DNA of 64,000 nucleotides from Pseudomonas sp. CFBP13508 (GTDB lineage: Bacteria > Pseudomonadota > Gammaproteobacteria > Pseudomonadales > Pseudomonadaceae), in contig NZ_QFZZ01000004.1 of the NCBI RefSeq assembly GCF_005233515.1, positions 594,197 to 658,196 on the forward strand, given 5' to 3'. The notes beneath the pieces are model-generated. The model was not told the DNA's origin. It saw only the letters and a program-made list of their open reading frames with translations, and ran no database searches. Positions 58,552 through 64,000 of this stretch are shown one piece after another. The position numbers were made by a program, and so were the translations under genes. Position 1 is the stretch's first letter; every line of letters starts with the position of its first letter.

Positions 58552-60284
58552 CGATTGTTTTCCTGATCCTGATGTTGTTGCTGTTCGTACCAGAATTTGC
58601 GCCTGAGCAGTTCGCCCGGGTCGTCCGGGATCTTGCCCAGCCATTGCTCGAGTGCCTGACGCTGCTCGCCTTCGAGGTTGTTCTCACTCGGGCGCAGGGT
58701 CGGCACCGTATCGGTTTCCTCTTCCTCGTTGCTGCCGGGGATTTCATTGGGGCCGGGCAGCGGCGGGGCGGTCGGCGGCGGTTCGCTGGCCGACTCGGCC
58801 GGTTGCGCGTCGCTCTGGGTTTCGCTGCTCACCGCCGGAGGGGGCGCGGCGGTGGGCGAAGGCTCATCGCCGGGCAGACTTTGTTCGTTGGGCTGGTTGT
58901 CCGGTTTGGGCGGCGGCGGGGCGTTTTTCTGCTTCAGCAGGTTTTCCACCAGCGCCTTGTTGGTCTGCGCCGGACGCAGATCCGGTTGCAGCTCGAGCGA
59001 CTGTTCGTAGGCATCAATCGCCGCTTCCAGCTCGCCACTTTTCGCCAGAGCGTTGCCACGATTGTAGTGGGCGCGGGCATCGCTGCCCTCGGCAAAACGC
59101 TGAGCGGCGCCACTGTAGTCGCCGGCCTCGTACAACGCCACCCCTTGCCACTGATGATCTTCAAAATGCTGCGCGGCTTCGGCCGGGCGTTTCTGCTTGA
59201 GCAAGTGCAAACCTTGCTGGTCGGGGCGCAGCCACAAGTCTTCGAAGTCGAAAGCGTAGCTCGGTTGCGGCAGGCACCACAGCAGCGGCAGGCAGAACAG
59301 CCAACCACGGCGCCCGGCACACGCCGCCAGCAACAACAGCGGCAACAGCAGCCAGTAACCCTGATCGGCCCACGTATCGAGGCGCACGGTCTGGCCGTCG
59401 TCGCGCAGGCTGCGCGGACCGTTGAGCAAACCGAGGGCGCCAAGATCAGCCTCGTCGAGACGCGCCGGGTGATACTCGCCGCCCACGCTGTTGAGGAATG
59501 TCGCCAGACCAGGACTGTCGAGTTGCGGCACGCGGATCGCGCCTTGCTCGTCCTTGAGGAAACTGCCGTCCTCCTGGGCAATCGGCGCACCTTCAGCGGT
59601 GCCGATGCCGAGCATCAGCAGTTGCGTCGACTCGCCATTCAGAGCACGGCGAATACCGCGCCGCTCCTCTTCGTTGAGCGATGAACCGATCAGCAAAATC
59701 CGCCCCTGTCCCAGCGCACCTTGCTTGAGCAAGGCCAGCGCCTTGTCCACGGCCAGATCGGCGCGGTGGCCGGCTTCCGGCATCAGCGACGGCTTCAGCG
59801 CGTCGAGCAGATTGCGACTGGTGGCCAGATCATCCGACAGCGGCACCAGCGTGTGCGCGCTGCCGGCATAAACGACGATGGCGGTCTGCGCATCGCTGCG
59901 CGCCTGCAACAGGTCGAACAGCTTGCGCCGCGCCTGCTCCAGACGTGTTGGCGGTGAGTCGGTGGCGAGCATCTCCGGGGTCAGTTCGAGCACGACTACC
60001 AGCGGGTCGGCGGGTTTCTGGCTGGTCTGTTCGACGCGCTCCCAGCTCGGCCCGAGCAAGGCCAGAATGGTCAGCAACCACGCCACGCCAAGGGCGATCC
60101 ACGGCAGTTTGCTCTGGCGACCGCTGCCGCCACTGAGCAGAGCTGCGTGGAATGCTGGCGGCAGTATCATCTGCCAGCGGCCGGCGCGTTTCTGTCGGTG
60201 CCAGAGTTGCCAGAGCAGCCAGCCGAGCAGCGGCAACAGCAGCAGCCACCAAGGGCGGAACCAGTGCGGCCAGAGCGCGATCAT
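58548..60284 (-). CDS. BatB/BatC fusion: VWA domain protein with TPR segment
   Basis: A 578-residue membrane protein. Two N-terminal helices (WWLLLLPLLGWLLWQLW and WIALGVAWLLTILALLG) precede a VWA domain at about 90-290, then a helix (LLLPLLLLAACA), TPR repeats near 390-450 (AHYNRGNALAKSGELEAAID) and a Pro/Ser/Glu-rich tail. The usual DxSxS metal motif of VWA domains is replaced by VVLELTPEML, so metal-dependent ligand binding by this domain is doubtful. Homologues are separate BatB and BatC genes in some bacteria. It overlaps batA and batD by four bases each. Confidence 0.86.
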   Translation of the reverse strand: MIALWPHWFRPWWLLLLPLLGWLLWQLWHRQKRAGRWQMILPPAFHAALLSGGSGRQSKLPWIALGVAWLLTILALLGPSWERVEQTSQKPADPLVVVLELTPEMLATDSPPTRLEQARRKLFDLLQARSDAQTAIVVYAGSAHTLVPLSDDLATSRNLLDALKPSLMPEAGHRADLAVDKALALLKQGALGQGRILLIGSSLNEEERRGIRRALNGESTQLLMLGIGTAEGAPIAQEDGSFLKDEQGAIRVPQLDSPGLATFLNSVGGEYHPARLDEADLGALGLLNGPRSLRDDGQTVRLDTWADQGYWLLLPLLLLAACAGRRGWLFCLPLLWCLPQPSYAFDFEDLWLRPDQQGLHLLKQKRPAEAAQHFEDHQWQGVALYEAGDYSGAAQRFAEGSDARAHYNRGNALAKSGELEAAIDAYEQSLELQPDLRPAQTNKALVENLLKQKNAPPPPKPDNQPNEQSLPGDEPSPTAAPPPAVSSETQSDAQPAESASEPPPTAPPLPGPNEIPGSNEEEETDTVPTLRPSENNLEGEQRQALEQWLGKIPDDPGELLRRKFWYEQQQHQDQENNR

Positions 60285-61360
60285 CGGCGCCTCCGTAGGC
60301 GCAAACGCTGCAAGCGCTGACGCCAGTCCGGCAACGGACTTTGCAGATACAGTTGCTTGGTAAACAGGCGTTGCAGCGGGTTATCCGGCCACAGTTCGCG
60401 AACGACCAGCAACAGGCTCAACCACAGCGCCAACGCCAGCGGCCAGTGATACAAGGCTTGCGCCGGGCGTGCCTGAGTCGGTTGTTGAGTCACCGGCTCG
60501 AGCTGATCGAGGGTGTCCTTGATCGCTTGCAGCTCCAGGCCGTCATGGGCGCGGAAGTACTGGCCGCCGGTGATTTCGGCGATGGCCTTGAGTGCCGGTT
60601 CATCCAGGTCGAGGCTCGGATTGACCCCGAGCAGGCCGGTCGAGCCGCTGTCCTCGGGATTGGCGCCGATGCCGATCGGATAGATTCTGACGCCTTCGCT
60701 GGCGGCCAGTTTTGCGGCGGTCAGCGGATTGATTTCTCCGCCGTTGTTGGCGCCGTCGGTGACCAGAATCAGCACGCGACTTTGCGCCGGGCGCAGACGC
60801 AGGCGTTTCAGGGCCAGACCGATGGCATCGCCGATCGCGGTGTTCTTGCCGGCGATGCCGATCCGCGCCTCGTCGAGCCACACGCGCACGGTGCGCCGGT
60901 CAAAGGTCAGCGGCGCTTGCAGGTAGGCCTGGCTGCCGAACAGGATCAGGCCGACGCGGTCGCCGTCGCGGCTTTCGAGGAAATCACCGAGCAAGTGCTG
61001 CACCAGCGACAGGCGACTGACTTCTTCGTCTTGCCACTGCATGTCGGGGAAATCCATCGAGCCGGAAACATCCACCGCTACCAGCAGATCACGGCCACTG
61101 GCGGCAATCGGCAGCGGTTCGCCGAGCCATTGCGGGCGCGCGGCGGCGGTCAGCAGGATCAGCCACAGCAAGATAAACGGCGCCTGCTGCCGCCACGCCG
61201 GCAAGTTGGCGCGGGCGCGGCGGCGGGCGAGGCCTTCGAGGTCGGCGAGGAAACTGACTTTGAGCGCCGGCTCGCCGCTGTCGGCCACCGGCAGGACCAG
61301 ACGCATCAACCACGGCAGCGGCAACAGCACGAAGATCCACGGCCAGGCGAACTCAAACAT
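60281..61360 (-). CDS. batA: BatA: VWA domain membrane protein
   Basis: A 359-residue protein with an N-terminal helix pair, then a VWA domain with the intact metal motif DVSGSMDFPD near residue 95. It has the second-loop Thr and Asp (GKNTAIGDAIGLAL, VTDGANNG) and a C-terminal helix (LALALWLSLLLVVREL) followed by a basic end. With the degenerate BatB domain next door it probably forms the metal-binding half of a VWA pair. It overlaps the DUF4381 gene by eight bases. Confidence 0.9.
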   Translation of the reverse strand: MFEFAWPWIFVLLPLPWLMRLVLPVADSGEPALKVSFLADLEGLARRRARANLPAWRQQAPFILLWLILLTAAARPQWLGEPLPIAASGRDLLVAVDVSGSMDFPDMQWQDEEVSRLSLVQHLLGDFLESRDGDRVGLILFGSQAYLQAPLTFDRRTVRVWLDEARIGIAGKNTAIGDAIGLALKRLRLRPAQSRVLILVTDGANNGGEINPLTAAKLAASEGVRIYPIGIGANPEDSGSTGLLGVNPSLDLDEPALKAIAEITGGQYFRAHDGLELQAIKDTLDQLEPVTQQPTQARPAQALYHWPLALALWLSLLLVVRELWPDNPLQRLFTKQLYLQSPLPDWRQRLQRLRLRRRR

Positions 61361-61850
61361 GTTTGCGAATCCACGTGTCGACCGCTTGGGTCAGGCCGGC
61401 GATGGCTTTGTCATCGAGTTTGCATTCCGGTTTGTACGCGCCTTCGACCAGCACCATCCAGCGCGTCAGGCCGGCAGCCGGGCAGCGGTTATCGAGGAAG
61501 GCCAGCCATTTGCGCCCGTTGAGGGTGTGGCTCTGGCTGTACGGATAGTGGTTGCGGCACAGGCGTTTGAGCAGGCCGTTGAGCTGTTGCAGCCAGGCAC
61601 CGGCCGGAGCGCCGTCGTAAGGCTTGGGCATTTGCGCCAGTTCGGCGAGCGCGGCGATGCGTACCGGGTCCAGCGGTTGCTCGGCGCGCACCACCGGGCG
61701 TTTTTTCATCGGAATGAAACGGCGCAGTTTCCACACGGCAAAACCCAGCAGCGGCAACAGCAGAAGCAGCAGCCACCAGCCCGGCGCCGGTGGCCAGAAG
61801 GCGATCGGCGGCGGCGAGATCAGCGGTTGCAGTTGGTCGAGGCCGTTCAT
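61353..61850 (-). CDS. DUF4381 membrane protein
   Basis: A 165-residue protein with one helix (GWWLLLLLLPLLGFAVWKL, about 24-42) and a cytoplasmic part including PAGAWLQQLNGLLKRLCRNHYP and GRKWLAFLDN, the DUF4381 pattern. MNGLDQLQPLISPPP at 61850 is the start; the frame to 62186 lies inside the DUF58 gene. It overlaps the DUF58 stop by four bases. It is a constant member of this operon, of unknown task. Confidence 0.87.
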   Translation of the reverse strand: MNGLDQLQPLISPPPIAFWPPAPGWWLLLLLLPLLGFAVWKLRRFIPMKKRPVVRAEQPLDPVRIAALAELAQMPKPYDGAPAGAWLQQLNGLLKRLCRNHYPYSQSHTLNGRKWLAFLDNRCPAAGLTRWMVLVEGAYKPECKLDDKAIAGLTQAVDTWIRKHV

Positions 61851-62791
61851 CGACCTTTCCCCGGACGCTGCGGGTTGAGGAACTCGCGCATCTGCTCGAC
61901 CATTTCGCTCTGCGTGCTCAACGGCATCAGCAACACCCGCAGCTTTTGTGCGAGCAATTCCCAGCGAGCGATGCGCGCTTCGGCCTGGGCGCGGTAGGTC
62001 TGGCGCAGGTCGAAATTCAGCGTGTCGATTTCCAACTGCGCGCCACGCTCGGCGAAGCGCAGCAGGCCGGCGGCGGGCAGGGCGTGATCGAGCGGGTCGG
62101 ACAGCGGCAACATCAGCAGATCGCAATGCCGCGCCAGCAAACTCAACTGCTGCTCGGCGCTGTCGGACAACGCGCGTTCGTCGCAAATGACAATGGCCAG
62201 ACTGCCCGGGCGCAGCACTTCCCGCGCGCGGCGCAAGGCCACGCCGAAGGCATCGCGATCCGGCTCGCGCTCGCTGTGCAGCGATTGATTGACCTTGACC
62301 AAGCGGTTGAGCAATTGCAGCAGGCTCTGCTTGCTGCGGCGAGGCTTGATTTCGTAGTGCTCGTTATCGCCAAACACCAGTCCGCCAACCCGGTCGTTGT
62401 GCCCCAGCGCGGCCCAGCCGATCAACGCCGCGACCTGCGCCGCCAGCACCGACTTGAACATCAGCCCCGAGCCGAAGAACAGCCGCGTGCTTTGCTCGAC
62501 CATGATGAAAATCGGTCGCTCGCGTTCTTCATGGAACAGCTTGGTGTGCGGCTCCTGCGTGCGCGCAGTGACGCGCCAGTCTATGGTGCGCACGTCGTCA
62601 CCGGCCTGATAGACCCGCACCTGATCGAAGTCGACGCCACGACCACGGAATTTCGAGTGATGCAGGCCGATCAGCGGGCTGCGCTGACTCGGCGTGGAAA
62701 ACAACTGTACCTCGCGCACGCGGTGACGCATTTCGATCAGCTCGGCGAGGCTGATGCGGATACCGGGTTCGGAGGGCAGGGCGGCGTTCAT
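61847..62791 (-). CDS. DUF58 domain protein
   Basis: A 314-residue VWA-like DUF58 protein. The signature HHSKFRGRGVDFDQVRVYQ is near 44, then GDDVRTIDWRVTARTQEP and ERERPIFIMVEQS. The motif at the end of the last, usually DxSxS, is VEQSTRLFF here, so part of the metal site is altered. The MNAALPSEPG start at 62791 lies five bases after the MoxR stop. DUF58 proteins pair with MoxR ATPases. Confidence 0.88.
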   Translation of the reverse strand: MNAALPSEPGIRISLAELIEMRHRVREVQLFSTPSQRSPLIGLHHSKFRGRGVDFDQVRVYQAGDDVRTIDWRVTARTQEPHTKLFHEERERPIFIMVEQSTRLFFGSGLMFKSVLAAQVAALIGWAALGHNDRVGGLVFGDNEHYEIKPRRSKQSLLQLLNRLVKVNQSLHSEREPDRDAFGVALRRAREVLRPGSLAIVICDERALSDSAEQQLSLLARHCDLLMLPLSDPLDHALPAAGLLRFAERGAQLEIDTLNFDLRQTYRAQAEARIARWELLAQKLRVLLMPLSTQSEMVEQMREFLNPQRPGKGR

Positions 62792-62796
62792 GGGGG

Positions 62797-63756
62797 TCAA
62801 GCGACGGCGACGACGTCGAGAATCCGCTGCACCACGCGATCCTGATCGATGCCAGCGGCTTCGGCTTCGAACGACAGAATGATGCGATGGCGCAACACGT
62901 CGAACAGCACCGCTTGAATGTCTTCCGGGCTGACGAAGTCGCGACCGGCCAGCCAGGCGTGGGCGCGGGCGCAGCGATCGAGGGCGATCGAGCCGCGCGG
63001 ACTGGCGCCGTAGGCGATCCATTCGGCCATTTCCGGATCGAACTTGGCCGGGTTGCGCGTGGCCATGACCAGTTGCACCAGGTATTCCTCCACGGCGTCG
63101 GCCATGTACAAACCAAGGATTTCCTTGCGCGCGGCGAAGATCGCCTGCTGGCTGACCCGACGCTCGGGCTTGGTCTCGCCGTTCAGCGCCTCGCCACGGG
63201 CCTGCTGGAGGATGCGCCGTTCGACAGCGGCGTCGGGGAAACCGATCTTGACGTGCATGAGGAAACGGTCGAGCTGGGCTTCCGGCAGCGGATAGGTGCC
63301 TTCCTGTTCGATCGGGTTCTGCGTGGCCATCACCAGAAACAGCGGCGACAGCTCATAGGTGCTGCGCCCGACACTGACCTGGCGCTCGGCCATTGCTTCG
63401 AGCAAGGCCGATTGCACCTTGGCCGGCGCACGGTTGATTTCATCCGCCAGCACCAGGTTGTGGAAGATCGGCCCTTGCTGGAAGACGAAACTGCCGGTTT
63501 CCGGACGGTAGATTTCGGTGCCGGTGATGTCGGCCGGCAGCAGGTCGGGGGTGAACTGAATTCGATGGAACTGGGCTTCGATGCCCTCGGCGAGTTCTTT
63601 GATCGCTTTGGTCTTGGCCAGACCGGGTGCGCCCTCGACCAGCATATGGCCGTCGGCGAGCAGGGCGATGAGCAAACGCTCGATGAGTTTTTCCTGGCCG
63701 AGAATCTGCGTTGAAAGAAAGGTTCGCAGCGCCAGCAGCGCTTCACGATGTTCCAT
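62797..63756 (-). CDS. MoxR-family AAA+ ATPase
   Basis: A 319-residue AAA+ chaperone-like ATPase. Walker A is GAPGLAKTKAI near 42, Walker B VLADEINRAPAKVQ with sensor ATQNPIEQEG, and the lid follows. It is the first gene of the moxR-DUF58-DUF4381-batA-batB/C-batD operon; all six genes are adjacent or overlapping. It probably remodels a complex made by the VWA members. The 240 bases upstream to the window end hold a REP arm (63863-63900) and the presumed promoter, which I cannot pin down. Confidence 0.92.
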   Translation of the reverse strand: MEHREALLALRTFLSTQILGQEKLIERLLIALLADGHMLVEGAPGLAKTKAIKELAEGIEAQFHRIQFTPDLLPADITGTEIYRPETGSFVFQQGPIFHNLVLADEINRAPAKVQSALLEAMAERQVSVGRSTYELSPLFLVMATQNPIEQEGTYPLPEAQLDRFLMHVKIGFPDAAVERRILQQARGEALNGETKPERRVSQQAIFAARKEILGLYMADAVEEYLVQLVMATRNPAKFDPEMAEWIAYGASPRGSIALDRCARAHAWLAGRDFVSPEDIQAVLFDVLRHRIILSFEAEAAGIDQDRVVQRILDVVAVA

Positions 63757-63862
63757 CGGTGACTGTTCCTGGAAAGGGGGTGGCCGGGGTGTTCGGATAA
63801 CGCCGGGGCTGGGGGCGTTACTTTAATCCATCGTGGGGGCGGCGACTAACGGCATTTTGTGC

Positions 63863-63900
63863 AAAAGAGCAAAAGATCGCGGCTTTTGGCAGCTTCCCGG
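63863..63900. repeat. Diverged REP arm
   Basis: AAAAGATCGCGGCTTTTGGCAGCTTCC is a worn copy of the GATCGCAGCCTTCGGCAGCTCC repeat. No second arm is visible. Confidence 0.55.
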
Positions 63901-64000
63901 CTTGAATGCGATCCCCTGTAGATACCGTCTTGAGCCTCACCGGGCAAGCGCAAGTTTCGGGTCATATGGCAGTCCTGACTTGAGCACTCCGTAAACGAAG

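Noticed and set aside
1..64000. CRISPR arrays from the many evenly shaped repeats
   Set aside because: The repeats are paired REP hairpins between genes, not arrays of equal repeats and spacers. No cas gene is present.

Overview
The window is chromosomal DNA from a Pseudomonas, most likely of the fluorescens/koreensis group. The grounds are the high-GC coding sequence, the dispersed REP hairpins typical of that group (three classes, more than a dozen copies), and gene sets common there: a potABCD-like importer, RibBX, YCF48/RND, the non-phosphorylative sugar-acid pathway, sbcDC, VasX, CdiA and the Bat operon. The species call is inference. No rRNA, tRNA, CRISPR array or intact insertion sequence was seen.

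Layout. (1) 1-5.8 kb: a MetE that stops after its N-terminal domain; a FecCD-type ABC importer behind a cobalamin riboswitch; a ParD-like gene overlapping map, behind a palindrome. (2) 5.9-17.3 kb: a regulon centred on a GntR repressor. It holds a spermidine/putrescine-type ABC importer, a second-copy-type RibBX, DUF1330, Nudix, GntR, CMD, flavin reductase, aldehyde dehydrogenase, alpha/beta hydrolase and an AA_synth (DUF1185) protein. Three near-identical palindromic sites lie in front of its three transcription units. The set looks like uptake and flavin-dependent ring-opening catabolism of an unknown substrate, but the oxygenase is absent. (3) 17.7-21.1 kb: a YCF48 protein and an MMPL/RND transporter. 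(4) 21.4-30 kb: sugar-acid catabolism: GntR, IlvD/Edd dehydratase, MFS importer, FAH-type 2-keto-3-deoxy sugar acid dehydratase, alpha-ketoglutarate semialdehyde dehydrogenase and a secreted lactonase. Two TNGTNNNACNA sites lie in the divergent promoter region. (5) 30-31 kb: three small exported or membrane proteins of unknown function. (6) 31.1-36.6 kb: sbcD-sbcC-GST, all overlapping. (7) 36.7-41.4 kb: a VasX-type T6SS effector broken by one in-frame TAA, and a DUF6708 partner. (8) 41.4-56.9 kb: a contact-dependent inhibition island. It has a 4,448-residue CdiA-like exoprotein ending in a C39/papain-like cysteine peptidase domain, a candidate immunity gene, and a displaced second toxin/immunity module. 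The displaced module lies between an inverted-repeat element and copies of the 3' end of batD. No cdiB is present. (9) 56.9-63.8 kb: the moxR-DUF58-DUF4381-batA-batB/C-batD operon.

The most rewarding regions are the GntR regulon (9-17 kb) and the CDI/VasX region (37-57 kb). In the latter, toxin turnover, a nonsense mutation, repeats and gene-end duplications are all visible in one stretch.
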